Of a DNA stretch of 41,115 nt, positions 24,979 to 34,181 are shown piece after piece. This DNA comes from an uncultured Burkholderiales bacterium (GTDB lineage: Bacteria; Pseudomonadota; Gammaproteobacteria; Burkholderiales; Burkholderiaceae). Below the pieces are notes generated by a model. That model saw only the letters and a list, made by a program, of their open reading frames with translations. It searched no databases and was not told where the DNA came from. Numbering within the stretch: the stretch's first letter is position 1; every line of letters starts with the position of its first letter. The position numbers and the translations under genes were made by a program. The DNA lies in assembly GCA_937891045.1 (NCBI GenBank), contig CALBEV010000118.1, positions 1 to 41,115 of the forward strand, given 5' to 3'.

Positions 24979-25623
24979 ATGAGCCACAAAGCCACCCCGG
25001 ATTCCAACGACGAATACTGCGGCACCAGCTACGCCGCCAAATTACTCAACCTGTCGGTGGGCTCGGTGCAAACCTTGGTCGAGAAAAACGAGCTGCAAGC
25101 CTGGAAAACACAGGGCGGCCACCGCCGCATTTCCATCCAATCCATTTACAACTACCAAAACCGCGCCGCCTTGGCCCCCACCGCGGGTGTGCCAGACGGC
25201 AAGTACCTGCGGGTCTTGGTGGTCGAGGACGATCCGGCCACCCGCGCCATGTACCGCGCCCATTTCGACCAGTTGGACCTGCCCATCGACGCCACCATTT
25301 CAGCTTCGGCCATTGAAGCCTTGCTCGATTTGCCAGCGCTCAAGCCGCAGGTCTTGGTGGCCGACTTGCACATGCCCGGCATCGACGGCGTTGAAATGCT
25401 GCGCCAACTGCATGGCCACCCGCAGTTCGCGCAAGTGGCGGTCATCGTCATCACCGGTTTGAACGCCGAAGAAATTGCCGAGCTCGGTGACTTGCCCGAA
25501 GGCACGCATGTGCTGCGCAAACCGGTGGACATGGGATGGTTGCGCGGCTATTTCCAAGCCATGCTGACCATCCGCTTGGGCCCCAAACGCCGACCCGTGG
25601 TGCCCACCCCCGACCCGGCTTGA
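24979..25623 (+). CDS. Orphan regulator: MerR/excisionase-like HTH fused to a response-regulator receiver domain
   Basis: This 214-residue protein has an unusual order: DNA-binding first, receiver second. Residues 13-58 look like an excisionase/MerR-type winged HTH (TSYAAKLLNLSVGSVQTLVEKNELQAWKTQGGHRRIS spans it). Residues 77-195 are a receiver domain with acidic E83/D84/D85, phospho-acceptor D129 (VADLHMPGIDG), T159 and K181 (LRKPVD), so phosphorylation should work. No kinase is encoded next to it. A CGGAG ribosome site precedes the ATG, and a strong terminator follows, so it is monocistronic. Confidence 0.85.
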   Translation: MSHKATPDSNDEYCGTSYAAKLLNLSVGSVQTLVEKNELQAWKTQGGHRRISIQSIYNYQNRAALAPTAGVPDGKYLRVLVVEDDPATRAMYRAHFDQLDLPIDATISASAIEALLDLPALKPQVLVADLHMPGIDGVEMLRQLHGHPQFAQVAVIVITGLNAEEIAELGDLPEGTHVLRKPVDMGWLRGYFQAMLTIRLGPKRRPVVPTPDPA

Positions 25624-25647
25624 GGAAGCATAGGGTTGGGTCTACAC

Positions 25648-25673
25648 AAGCCGCTGCCCCCAGCGGCTTTTTT
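25648..25673 (+). terminator. Rho-independent terminator after the HTH-receiver gene
   Basis: AAGCCGCTG, loop CCCC, CAGCGGCTT forms a perfect 9-bp stem followed by further T residues. It begins 25 bases after the stop codon. Confidence 0.92.
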
Positions 25674-25738
25674 CATGGCGGTTGTTTGGCCAGTGCGCAC
25701 CATGCCGGGCGATAGATGAAAAGGCAGCGTCGCCCAAA

Positions 25739-25767
25739 TTGGCAGTCACAGTCTGAGCGCCTATGAT
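25739..25767 (+). promoter_or_regulatory. Strong promoter predicting a leaderless monooxygenase mRNA
   Basis: TTGGCA (25739-25744), a 17-base spacer and TATGAT (25762-25767) form a near-consensus sigma-70 promoter. The ATG is only 6 bases beyond, at the expected transcription start, so there is no room for a leader. Confidence 0.65.
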
Positions 25768-25773
25768 GTTTGC

Positions 25774-26802
25774 ATGCTCAAACTCTCGGTACTCGACCAG
25801 TCCGTGGTGTCCAAAGGACGCCCGCAAGATGAATCCATTCGCAACACCTTGGCCCTGGCGCAACACTGCGAAGACTGGGGCTACGAGCGTTTTTGGGTGA
25901 GCGAGCACCACAGCTTGGCCAGCATCGCTGGCACCGCGCCCGAGGTCTTGTTGGCAGCCATCGCGGCGCGCACCCAGCGGATTCGATTGGGCAGTGCGGG
26001 CGTCATGCTGCCGCACTATTCGGCGCTGAAAGTGGCCGAGCAATTTCGGGTGCTGGACGCCTTGGCACCGGGGCGCATCGACCTTGGTTTGGGCCGTGCG
26101 CCCGGCAGCGATGGCCGCACCTCGCAACTCTTGAACCCCGATCGACATGCCGCAGAGCGGTTCCCGCAACAAGTGATGGAACTGCAGGCCTGGGTGACTG
26201 GCCAGACCATGCCCAGCGGCCACCCCGGGCAGGGCGTGTGGGCCTACCCGATGGGCCGCACCGCGCCGAGTTTGTGGATTTTGGGGAGTTCAAATTACGG
26301 TGCGCAATTGGCCGCGCACCTTGGCTTGCCTTATGCCTTTGCTTATTTTTTCAGCGATGGTGTGGGCGTGGAACAAGCGCTGGACATGTACCGCAGCCAG
26401 TTTCGGCCCAGCCCCTATTTAAGCCAACCGCAGGCCACGATTTGCGTGTCCGCCTTGGTGTGCGACAGCGAAGCCGAGGCCGCGCGGCAGTTCCAAACCC
26501 GGGCCCGCTGGCGCATGGATCGCAACAAGGGCTTGGCCGGTCCCTTGCTGTCGCCTGAGGAGGCGGTGCTGGGTTTGAGTGCGGCGCAGTTGCACGAGAT
26601 GGACGACATGCGCGAGCAGGCGCTGATCGGCACGCCCGCGCAGGCACGTGCCAAGCTGCAGGCGCTGGCCACCAGTTTGTCGCTGGAGGAATTGGTGGTG
26701 TGCACCTGGACCCACGACCCGGCGGTGCAATTGCGCTCGTTTGAGCTGCTGGCGCAGGCCTTCGAGATGACCGCGCAGCAGGGCTTGAGGCAGGCGGCTT
26801 AG
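25774..26802 (+). CDS. LLM-class flavin-dependent oxidoreductase (luciferase-like)
   Basis: A 342-residue bacterial luciferase-like TIM-barrel protein. The N-terminal strand LSVLDQSVVSKG, the segment RFWVSEHHSLASIAGTAPEVLLAAIAARTQRIRLGS (pattern at about 39-75) and RIDLGLGRAPGSD match the YhbW-type group of FMN-dependent monooxygenases. The substrate is unknown. It reads toward the hemerythrin gene, and the two stop codons overlap by 4 bases. Confidence 0.87.
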   Translation: MLKLSVLDQSVVSKGRPQDESIRNTLALAQHCEDWGYERFWVSEHHSLASIAGTAPEVLLAAIAARTQRIRLGSAGVMLPHYSALKVAEQFRVLDALAPGRIDLGLGRAPGSDGRTSQLLNPDRHAAERFPQQVMELQAWVTGQTMPSGHPGQGVWAYPMGRTAPSLWILGSSNYGAQLAAHLGLPYAFAYFFSDGVGVEQALDMYRSQFRPSPYLSQPQATICVSALVCDSEAEAARQFQTRARWRMDRNKGLAGPLLSPEEAVLGLSAAQLHEMDDMREQALIGTPAQARAKLQALATSLSLEELVVCTWTHDPAVQLRSFELLAQAFEMTAQQGLRQAA

Positions 26803-27314
26803 GAAGCCTGGGTTTCGTCCAAAGGGACGCCGCATTCGGGCGGCGCGGCACCCTCGGGGCGCTCTTGGGGCTTGTGCACGATGCGAGTGATCGGGTCGTA
26901 CTGCACTTCTTTCAAGTACATGGCCAGCACCGCGTCCATGCTCTTGGCGTGGCCGTCAAACCAGACGCCAATTTCACCGGTGAGTTGGCGTACCAATGGC
27001 AAATTGCCGTCCACTTGGCCACGGCGCAGGGCTTCGCGCATCACCTTCAAGATCATCTCGTGTTCGTCAGCATGGCAGCCACCGGGGCCAAAGTCCACGT
27101 CTTCCATCCACTGGTTTTCGCCGCTGAAATGCTCTTCGGTGTGGGCAATCAGAGCAATGAAGCTGTCGATCAGCTTGTCATCAGGGGCGGTTTCAGTGGC
27201 GGCCAGCATGTCGACAAACTCGCGGTGGGTTTGGTCCATTTTGTCCATGTTCAACACCAGGTCGTCCGACCAGGTGAGGGTGGGTTGCAGGTCCAAGGTG
27301 GTGGCGTCGGTCAT
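26799..27314 (-). CDS. Bacteriohemerythrin
   Basis: A 171-residue single-domain hemerythrin. All seven di-iron ligands can be placed with canonical spacing: H30, H62 and E66 (HFSGE), H81 and H85 (HADEH), H122 and D127 (HAKSMD). It should bind O2 reversibly, for storage, delivery to oxidases or sensing. The start is the ATG at 27314; a longer upstream frame runs through the repeat and the next gene and is not credible. A TATGAT box lies about 30 bases upstream. A C-terminal tail of about 30 residues is Pro/Glu-rich. Confidence 0.92.
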   Translation of the reverse strand: MTDATTLDLQPTLTWSDDLVLNMDKMDQTHREFVDMLAATETAPDDKLIDSFIALIAHTEEHFSGENQWMEDVDFGPGGCHADEHEMILKVMREALRRGQVDGNLPLVRQLTGEIGVWFDGHAKSMDAVLAMYLKEVQYDPITRIVHKPQERPEGAAPPECGVPLDETQAS

Positions 27315-27374
27315 GTTGAACTCGGGTTGTCTGGTTGTGCGGGCATCATAGTGGATGCGTTTTGGCCCTGGCTC

Positions 27375-27415
27375 ATTGGGGTCAGTTTCCAATAATTGGA
27401 ATCTGACCCCAATTA
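27375..27415. repeat. Inverted pair of repeat units abutting the pseudouridine synthase stop
   Basis: ATTGGGGTCAG then TTTCCAAT (left unit, one base changed) faces a complete minus-strand unit immediately to its right. Together they form a near-perfect hairpin of about 18 bp per arm with a 1-base centre. The TAA that begins the minus-strand unit (27415-27413) is the stop codon of the RluA-family gene. Confidence 0.88.
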
Positions 27416-28045
27416 CCAATCCGGGGCACAAGTCCAACGCTGGGCCTGGCGCGTCACCGGGTGCTGCAAAGCCAAACTTTGGGCGTGCAGCAGCAAACGC
27501 GGTGCACGGGCCAGCACCTCGGGCGGCGCATACAGGGCATCGCCCCAAATGGGGTGGCCGATCGCTTTCAGGTGAACCCGCAGTTGGTGCGTGCGGCCAG
27601 TCTGCGGCTGCAGTTCCAGCAAGGAGCCGGGCAGGGTGGCGTGCTGCTGCACACAACGCCACAAGGTGACGCTGGGCTTGCCGCTAGCGTCAATGATGTG
27701 CACCGGCCGATTTGGCCAATCCAACAAAATCGGCAAATCGATTGTTTGCCAGTCTTCAGACACCGGCAACACGCCCTCGACCCAGGCGAGGTACTGCTTG
27801 TCCACCTGCCGCGCCTCGAACGCCATGCTCAGGGCGCGTTGGGTGGCCGGGTTCAGGGCGAACACCATCAACCCCGAGGTGGCTTGGTCGAGACGGTGCA
27901 CCACCAATGCGCCGGGGTGTTGGGTCTGCAAGCGCGTCCACAGGCAGTCTTGTTTGTCCGGCCCTTTGCCGGGCACGCTCAGCAGGCCGCTGGGTTTGTT
28001 CACCACCAGCAGGTCATGGTCGTTGTAGAGCACGTCCATGTTCAC
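27413..28045 (-). CDS. rluA: RluA family pseudouridine synthase
   Basis: A 210-residue enzyme without an S4 domain, close in size to E. coli RluA. The catalytic Asp is D53 in HRLDQATSG, with RTHQLRVH and the KPSGLLSVPGKG loop also present. RluA modifies U746 of 23S rRNA and U32 of some tRNAs; dual specificity here is assumed from the family. Start is GTG at 28045 (MNMDV), with ATG six bases later as an alternative. Its TAA stop is the first three bases of a palindromic repeat. Confidence 0.85.
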   Translation of the reverse strand: MNMDVLYNDHDLLVVNKPSGLLSVPGKGPDKQDCLWTRLQTQHPGALVVHRLDQATSGLMVFALNPATQRALSMAFEARQVDKQYLAWVEGVLPVSEDWQTIDLPILLDWPNRPVHIIDASGKPSVTLWRCVQQHATLPGSLLELQPQTGRTHQLRVHLKAIGHPIWGDALYAPPEVLARAPRLLLHAQSLALQHPVTRQAQRWTCAPDW

Positions 28046-28077
28046 GATTGGCGGTGGCCGGTCAAAAGTTCCACCAC

Positions 28078-29049
28078 TCAGCCCCGCAGTTGCCGAATGA
28101 CGTCCAACGCGGCGGCCAGCACATCATCTTGTTCGCAGGCGATGACGTGCCTCTCCGGCATGCTGCGCAGCCAAGTGAGCTGGCGCTTGGCGAGTTGGCG
28201 GCTGGCGGCCACGCCTTTCTCACGGAGTTGGGAGATGGCTTTGTCATTCAGCCCCTGCGCCTCATCCAACGCCTCCCAGGTCTGCCGATAACCAACACAG
28301 CGCATCGACGGCAGGTTGGGGTGCAGCCCGGGGCGCTGTCGCAGCGCCTGCACCTCGGCCACCAAACCGGCTTGCAGCATCTGGTCAAAGCGCAGCGCGA
28401 TGCGCTCGTGCAACCACTTGCGGTCGGTGGGTTCCAAGGACAGCATGGCGATGCTTGGGCCCGCCACTTTGCTGGCACCAAAAAACGAGGACAGGGCTTG
28501 ACCGCTGACGCGCCACACTTCCAAAGCGCGTGAGATGCGTTGCGCGTCGTTGGGCGGCAAACGCTTGGCCGTGACCGGATCGACTGTCGCCAACTCGGCA
28601 TGCAGCGCGGGCCAGCCGCGTTGCGCGGCTTGCGCTTCGATCTCGGCACGCACTTCTGGTTGGGCCAGCGGCAAATCGTCCAAGCCGTCCATCAGCGCTT
28701 TGAAATACAGCATGGTGCCGCCAACCAACAAGGGCAGCTTGCCGCGAGCGCGAATCTCGCCCATCAAGCGCGTGGCGTCCCGCGCAAATTCGGCGGCGCT
28801 GTAGCTGTCAGCGGGCTCGCGAATGTCAATCAAATGGTGCGGCACCTGCGCCAATTCAGCAGCGCTGGGTTTGGCCGTGCCAATGTCCATGCCTTGGTAA
28901 ACCAGCGCGGAATCGACGCTGATGATTTCCACCGCAAAGCGTTGCGCCAAGGCCAGTGCCAACGCGGTTTTGCCGCTGGCGGTCGGGCCTGCGATGGCCA
29001 GCCCTTGCCACACGGGGTTCAAGTCAATCGGAGGTGCGGGGTTCGCCAT
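28078..29049 (-). CDS. miaA: tRNA dimethylallyltransferase MiaA
   Basis: A 323-residue enzyme that adds dimethylallyl to A37 of tRNAs reading UNN codons. The P-loop GPTASGKT is at 21-28, with [25 protein letters not shown] and [15 protein letters not shown] following in family order. It overlaps the MFS gene end by 26 bases and is read in the same direction as mutL, a linkage (mutL-miaA) common in proteobacteria, here with a transporter inserted between them. Confidence 0.95.
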   Translation of the reverse strand: MANPAPPIDLNPVWQGLAIAGPTASGKTALALALAQRFAVEIISVDSALVYQGMDIGTAKPSAAELAQVPHHLIDIREPADSYSAAEFARDATRLMGEIRARGKLPLLVGGTMLYFKALMDGLDDLPLAQPEVRAEIEAQAAQRGWPALHAELATVDPVTAKRLPPNDAQRISRALEVWRVSGQALSSFFGASKVAGPSIAMLSLEPTDRKWLHERIALRFDQMLQAGLVAEVQALRQRPGLHPNLPSMRCVGYRQTWEALDEAQGLNDKAISQLREKGVAASRQLAKRQLTWLRSMPERHVIACEQDDVLAAALDVIRQLRG

Positions 29050-30217
29050 GCCATTGCACCAAAGTCCAAGCGGTCAGCGCCAGAATGGCAGCCCAAAACG
29101 CCACGCCGTGCGCCAAAGGAAACAGCGTGCCGTCGATGCTGTGGCTGAGCCAACCGCTGGTGATGAACGCGGCCAACATCATCAAAAAACCATTCAAGGC
29201 CGAGGCCGCACCGGCCGACAAGGGAAACGGCCCCACCGCACCGCTTTGACCAATCGGCTGGTGGATGCCGTGCGCCAAGATCATCGGGTACATGGCCAAC
29301 ACCAAACCGGTGGCGCTGGCCCAGTCGTTGTAAACCAAGACGCACAAGCTCAGACCGCTCAAGGCGCTGGAGGCGCCGGCCAAAGCGATGGTGTGGCGCA
29401 TGCCCACGTGGCGCAGCAGGTAACGGCACACCAGCGTGCCAGCGATATAAACCAAAGACATGGACGACAAAATCCAACCCAGTTGCAAGCCGCTCAGGTG
29501 CAACACCTCGATGAACACAAAGGACGACGTGGCCAAGTAGGTGAACAAAGCGCCATAAGCGGCCAGCGACAACAAGGCGAACGCGCGGAACGTGGGGTGT
29601 TGCAACACCTGCCACCAAATCTTCACCATGGTGGGCAGATGCAGGGCTTGCGGATTGCGGGTTTCTATGCTTTCTTGGAAAAACCAAGCCACCATGCACA
29701 GCGTGACCGCGCCGTACAGTGCCACCGACATCAAGGCCACTTGCCAGCCCCAGTGTTGGCTCAAGAATCCACCCAAGGGTGGGCTGGTGCAGGCCAACAC
29801 ACCCAAGCCCGTCATGGTTTTCGACATGACGCGAGCGCCTTCCAGCGGCTGGTACAAATCACGCACCACAGCCCGTGCACTGGTGATGACCGCGCCCATG
29901 CCAATGCCTTGCAACACCCGCCAAAAAATCAGCACGCCAATGGAACTGCTGAGCACGCAACCGATGGCGGCCACCAGGTACAAACCCAAACCAAACAACA
30001 TGATGGGACGCCGCCCAACCTTGTCAGAAAACGGCCCCCACAGCAATTGCGAAATGCCAAAGGCCAGCAACAAACCACTGAGCGTGAACTGCACCATGCC
30101 CACACTGGCGTTCAAATCCAGTGCCAAGCTGGGCAGGGCGGGCAGGTACAAATCGGTCGACACGGGTTGCAAGCCAATGGCCAAGGACAGCAACAAAATC
30201 AACAAGCCTGCTTGCAT
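29024..30217 (-). CDS. MFS transporter, Bcr/CflA drug-efflux type
   Basis: A 397-residue 12-helix major facilitator. TM1 carries the Bcr/CflA signature [16 protein letters not shown], and the loop 2-3 motif is [17 protein letters not shown]. The start is the ATG at 30217, which shares its A with the mutL stop (TGATG), so translation is coupled to mutL. The family exports bicyclomycin, chloramphenicol or related small molecules; the substrate here is not determinable. Confidence 0.9.
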   Translation of the reverse strand: MQAGLLILLLSLAIGLQPVSTDLYLPALPSLALDLNASVGMVQFTLSGLLLAFGISQLLWGPFSDKVGRRPIMLFGLGLYLVAAIGCVLSSSIGVLIFWRVLQGIGMGAVITSARAVVRDLYQPLEGARVMSKTMTGLGVLACTSPPLGGFLSQHWGWQVALMSVALYGAVTLCMVAWFFQESIETRNPQALHLPTMVKIWWQVLQHPTFRAFALLSLAAYGALFTYLATSSFVFIEVLHLSGLQLGWILSSMSLVYIAGTLVCRYLLRHVGMRHTIALAGASSALSGLSLCVLVYNDWASATGLVLAMYPMILAHGIHQPIGQSGAVGPFPLSAGAASALNGFLMMLAAFITSGWLSHSIDGTLFPLAHGVAFWAAILALTAWTLVQWHGEPRTSD

Positions 30218-32052
30218 CAACGGCCCCGCAAAAACAAGCTGTCCAAATCACGCATACCCAGTTGTCGCCAGGTGGGGCGACCGTGGTTGCATTGGTCGGC
30301 ACGCTCGGTGACTTCCATTTGTCGCAGCAAGGCGTTCATCTCTTCCAAGCTGAGTTGACGGTTGGCCCGCACCGCGCCATGACAAGCCATCGCGGCCAGC
30401 ACATCGTCCCGTGCGCGTTGCAACACGGTGTGCGCTTCGTGCTGCGCCAACTCGGCCAAGACGCTGCGGGTCAAAGCCACCGCGTCGCCTTGCGCCAACG
30501 AGGCGGGTACGCGCCGCACCACCAAAGACTGCGCCGACAAGGCGGCCAACTCCAAGCCCAACTCGGACAGCACGTTTGCATGGCTTTCAGCTGTTGCCAT
30601 CTCTTCGGGCGTGGCGGCAAAAGACGCGGGAATCAACAGCGCTTGGCTTTGCAAATGGTCTTGCGTGAGTTGTGTTTTCAGGCGTTCATAGACGATGCGT
30701 TCGTGCGCAGCGTGCATATCCACCACCACCAAGCCTTGCTTGTTTTCAGCCAAGATGTAAACACCTTGCAACTGCGCCAAGGCTTTGCCCAAAGGCCATT
30801 CGCCAGCAGGCAGGGGTTGTGCTTCGGTGTTCTGGGTGGATGCAGCATCTTGGCTTGGCGTTGGTTTGCTGGAAGGCCAAAGTGCGCTCAATTCATTCAC
30901 CACATGACCTGCGCCGCTCCAAGGCAAGCCAGTTTGAAACGCTGAAGCCTGCCCAAACGATTGCAAGGATGAAATGGCTTGTTGGCGCTCTTGAAAAGGG
31001 CTGGGGTTGGTTGCCGCATGGCTCAGGCCTGCGCGAGACACCGACAAAGCTTGCGACAACGCGTGTTGCACGGCTTGGTGCACTTCGCGGCTGTCGCGAA
31101 AACGCAGTTCGATTTTGGTGGGGTGCACGTTCACATCCACACGGGTCGGTTCCATGCTGATGTACAGGGCATACACCGGTTGGCGTTGACCGTGCAACAC
31201 ATCTTCATAAGCACTGCGGGCTGCGTGGCTCAGCACCCGGTCGCGCACATAGCGGCCATTCACATAGGCAAATTGATGATCAGCCCGCGCCCGCGCTGCA
31301 TCCGGTAAACCCGCGCGACCCACGACACGCACACCGCCGTGCTGGTGGTCGATGGCGATCGAGGTTTGCACAAAGTCTTCGCCCAACACATCGGCCAAGC
31401 GCAGGTTCAAACCTTCGGCATGAGTGTGGGCACGCCACTGGGCGCTGAGCTTGCCGTCATGCCACAAGGCAAAGCCCACATCGGGACGAGCCAGTGCATG
31501 ACGCCGCAAAGACTCCAGGCAATGCGCCAACTCGGTGGCGGTGGACTTCAAAAACTTGCGCCGCGCGGGTGTGCTGAAAAACAGTTCTTTGACTTCCACC
31601 GTGGTGCCCACCGTCCGCGCCACGGGGCGCAACTCGCCACTGCGGGCATCGAGTTGCATGGCGTGGTCTTGTTGCGCGGTGCGTGACAACATGCTGAGTT
31701 CAGACACAGCGGCAATGGCGGCCAAGGCCTCGCCGCGAAAGCCCATGGTGGCCACGGATTCAAGGTCGTGCAGGTTGCTGATCTTGCTGGTGGCGTGGCG
31801 TCGCAGGGCCAGGGGCATGTCAGCGGCTTCCAAACCCGCGCCATCGTCTTCCACGCTGATGAGGCGAACGCCGCCTTCTTGCAAACGCACCACCACTTGG
31901 GTGGCGCCTGCGTCCAAGGCGTTGTCCACCAGTTCGCGCACCACCGATGCGGGGCGTTCGACCACTTCGCCAGCGGCGATTTGGCTGATCAGTTCGTCGG
32001 GGAGTTCACGGATGGGGCGTCGTGCCAAGGGAGAGAGATTCACGCGTGTCAT
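30217..32052 (-). CDS. mutL: DNA mismatch repair protein MutL
   Basis: A 611-residue GHKL ATPase. N-terminal motifs: AAGEVVERPASVVRELVDNALDAGA, DDGAGL and GFRGEALAAIAAVS. The C-terminal domain carries DMHAAHERIVYE, fitting the DxHAx2Ex4E endonuclease signature of MutL proteins from bacteria without MutH, so it probably nicks DNA itself. The chosen start gives MTRVNLSPLARRPI; eight residues upstream from a TTG are possible but unlikely. It heads a mutL-MFS-miaA operon. Confidence 0.95.
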   Translation of the reverse strand: MTRVNLSPLARRPIRELPDELISQIAAGEVVERPASVVRELVDNALDAGATQVVVRLQEGGVRLISVEDDGAGLEAADMPLALRRHATSKISNLHDLESVATMGFRGEALAAIAAVSELSMLSRTAQQDHAMQLDARSGELRPVARTVGTTVEVKELFFSTPARRKFLKSTATELAHCLESLRRHALARPDVGFALWHDGKLSAQWRAHTHAEGLNLRLADVLGEDFVQTSIAIDHQHGGVRVVGRAGLPDAARARADHQFAYVNGRYVRDRVLSHAARSAYEDVLHGQRQPVYALYISMEPTRVDVNVHPTKIELRFRDSREVHQAVQHALSQALSVSRAGLSHAATNPSPFQERQQAISSLQSFGQASAFQTGLPWSGAGHVVNELSALWPSSKPTPSQDAASTQNTEAQPLPAGEWPLGKALAQLQGVYILAENKQGLVVVDMHAAHERIVYERLKTQLTQDHLQSQALLIPASFAATPEEMATAESHANVLSELGLELAALSAQSLVVRRVPASLAQGDAVALTRSVLAELAQHEAHTVLQRARDDVLAAMACHGAVRANRQLSLEEMNALLRQMEVTERADQCNHGRPTWRQLGMRDLDSLFLRGR

Positions 32053-32102
32053 TCTAGGGGAGTGCCCGCAGCACAAGAGCCGTTGCTGTCATAGGGGTCG
32101 TT

Positions 32103-32108
32103 GATAAT
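32103..32108 (+). promoter_or_regulatory. -10-like element close to the dedA start
   Basis: GATAAT ends 6 bases before the ATG at 32115; no ribosome site would lie on a transcript starting there. The -35 box is weak. It shares a 62-base divergent intergenic space with mutL. Confidence 0.35.
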
Positions 32109-32114
32109 GCAGCC

Positions 32115-32750
32115 ATGGACACAGTTGCATTCCTCATTGATTTCATTCTCAACATTGACCGCTACCTTGAAGCCTTTGTACAAGCTTATGGCGTTTGGAT
32201 CTATGTTCTTTTGTTCCTCATCATTTTTGTCGAAACTGGGGTGGTCTTCATGCCATTTTTGCCAGGCGACTCGCTGCTGTTTGTGGTGGGCGCGATGGCC
32301 GGTGCGGGTTTTTTGAACCTGCCCTTGGTGTTGACCTTGATGTTGATTGCCGCGATCTTGGGCGACCAATGCAACTACCTGATTGGTCGCCACTTTGGGA
32401 CACGCTTGTTGCAAAGTCATTCGCGTTGGTTCAACCGAGACGCCTACGACCGATCCCATGCGTTTTACGAGCGCTATGGCGGCATCACCATCATCATCGC
32501 CCGCTTCATGCCCTTTGTGCGCACCTTCGCGCCCTTTGTGGCGGGTGTCAGCCACATGGACCGTCGTCGCTTCAGCGTTTACAACGTGGTGGGCGCGGTG
32601 CTGTGGGTGGTGGGCATTGGCATGGCTGGTTACTGGTTCGGCAACAACGAATGGGTTCAGGCCAATTTTGAGAAGGTCATTTGGGCCTTGATCTTGGTGC
32701 CTGGCCTGATCGCTTTATTTGGCATTTGGCGAGCCAAAACATCAGGTTGA
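32115..32750 (+). CDS. DedA family membrane protein
   Basis: A 211-residue DedA/VTT protein. The family landmarks are ETGVVFMPFLPGDSLLF near the first re-entrant segment, and RFMPFVRTFAPFVAGVSHM with its essential Arg later. About five hydrophobic segments are visible. DedA proteins translocate lipid carriers such as undecaprenyl phosphate or phospholipids and affect envelope integrity. The 3' end overlaps the convergent amidase gene by 9 bases. Confidence 0.92.
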   Translation: MDTVAFLIDFILNIDRYLEAFVQAYGVWIYVLLFLIIFVETGVVFMPFLPGDSLLFVVGAMAGAGFLNLPLVLTLMLIAAILGDQCNYLIGRHFGTRLLQSHSRWFNRDAYDRSHAFYERYGGITIIIARFMPFVRTFAPFVAGVSHMDRRRFSVYNVVGAVLWVVGIGMAGYWFGNNEWVQANFEKVIWALILVPGLIALFGIWRAKTSG

Positions 32751-34181
32751 TCGGTTGCGTGCCAAGGGCGGGTTGCGCAAGAAATAATTTTCAATGCCGC
32801 GCATCAAGGCCTCGGTCAGCTTGATTTGATAAGCCTCGCTGATCAGCAGCGCTTCTTCTTCCGGGTTGCTGATGAAGGCGGTTTCTACCAACAGACTGGG
32901 AATGTCGGGGGCTTTCAAGACTGCAAACCCCGCTTGCTCCACCTGTGGCTTGTGCAATTTGCCGATGCGCCGAATTTGACCCAGCATCTCGTTGCCCAGT
33001 TTCATGCTGTCGTTGATTTGGGCGGTGGTGCTCATGTCCAACAAAGCGCGTTGCACGGTTTTGTCTTGCACTTTGAGGTTCAAGCCGCCAATCGCATCTG
33101 CGCCGTTTTCTCTGTTGGCCATCCAACGGGCGGCGGCACTCGAAGCCGCGCCTTGACTCAGTGCAAACACGCTGGCACCCCGGGCTTGCGGCGTGAAAAA
33201 CGCATCCGCATGCAAGCTGATGAACAAATCGGCTTTGACTTTTTGCGCTTTTTGCACCCGTACATGCAGCGGCAAAAAGAAATCGGCATCCCTGGTGAGG
33301 AAAGCCCGCAACGGCAACTGACCGTTCTTGGTTTTCAACACCGTGTTGTTGATCCGCTCTTTCAAACGGTGCGCCATTTGCAGCACCACGTCTTTTTCTT
33401 TCGTACCTTTGGGGCCAATGGCACCGGGGTCTTCACCGCCATGGCCCGGATCAAGGGCGACCACCACAAAGCGGTCATAGTTGGGCTCGGGCGTGCTTGG
33501 CTTAACCAATGGCGTGATGGGCTTGCTGCTGGATGTGGTGGCAGGCGCAGTGGCCAACACCGGGTCGGTGGGTGGAGCGCTTGAAGGGGCTGTGATTCCA
33601 GCCGGTGGGGGTGAAGGCGTGGCAGCGGGACTGGCGGGCGTGGTTGTTTTTTGTTGCTGACTGGCAATCAATTCTTCCAACGCGTCTTTGCTTTTCTTGT
33701 CGCTTTGCACATGCTCGGCAATCAAAGCTTCCAAGGGGTCGATTTGCGCCACCGGGTACAGGTCCAAGACCAAGCGGTGTTGAAACTGGGATTGACCACT
33801 CAAAACCGGCGCCAAGCTGAACACCTGCGGCTTGACCGCTTGACGCAGGTCCAACACCAAGCGCACGGTGGTGGCATTGAACTGCCCCACCCGCACACCC
33901 AGAATGAAAGGATCATCGCTGCGGACTTTGCCCACCAACTCGCGCAAGGTCTGGTTCAGCTCAATGCCTTCAATGTCCACTGCCAAACGCGGTGGTTGTT
34001 CGACAAAGGTTTGTTGGGTGCGCAAGGCGGTGTCGGATTCGATGGTCACACGCGTGTAATCGGCGGCGGGCCAAACACGCACTGCCAAGATGCTGGCGCC
34101 TCGCGCCAACTCGGCTTGACCCAGCAACAGCACCAGGCTGCTGGCCTTGAGCAAGTCGCGTCTGTTGAGTGCAGTCTTCAT
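32742..34181 (-). CDS. amiC: N-acetylmuramoyl-L-alanine amidase AmiC
   Basis: A 479-residue periplasmic amidase. The N-terminus has a twin-arginine signal (NRRDLLKASSLVLLLG), then an AMIN domain (about 30-145) for septal targeting, a Pro/Ser/Thr-rich linker (about 180-235), and an Amidase_3 catalytic domain (about 240-470). Zinc ligands lie in LDPGHGGEDPGA, in KEKDVVL and in SLHADAF; the catalytic Glu is in LLVETAFISN. It splits septal peptidoglycan during daughter-cell separation. Its start overlaps the tsaE stop (ATGA). Confidence 0.93.
   Translation of the reverse strand: MKTALNRRDLLKASSLVLLLGQAELARGASILAVRVWPAADYTRVTIESDTALRTQQTFVEQPPRLAVDIEGIELNQTLRELVGKVRSDDPFILGVRVGQFNATTVRLVLDLRQAVKPQVFSLAPVLSGQSQFQHRLVLDLYPVAQIDPLEALIAEHVQSDKKSKDALEELIASQQQKTTTPASPAATPSPPPAGITAPSSAPPTDPVLATAPATTSSSKPITPLVKPSTPEPNYDRFVVVALDPGHGGEDPGAIGPKGTKEKDVVLQMAHRLKERINNTVLKTKNGQLPLRAFLTRDADFFLPLHVRVQKAQKVKADLFISLHADAFFTPQARGASVFALSQGAASSAAARWMANRENGADAIGGLNLKVQDKTVQRALLDMSTTAQINDSMKLGNEMLGQIRRIGKLHKPQVEQAGFAVLKAPDIPSLLVETAFISNPEEEALLISEAYQIKLTEALMRGIENYFLRNPPLARNRST

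Noticed and set aside
28922..30358. 478-codon plus-strand frame across miaA and the MFS gene
   Set aside because: Gln/His-rich composition, no domain, and two well-recognised genes lie on the opposite strand.
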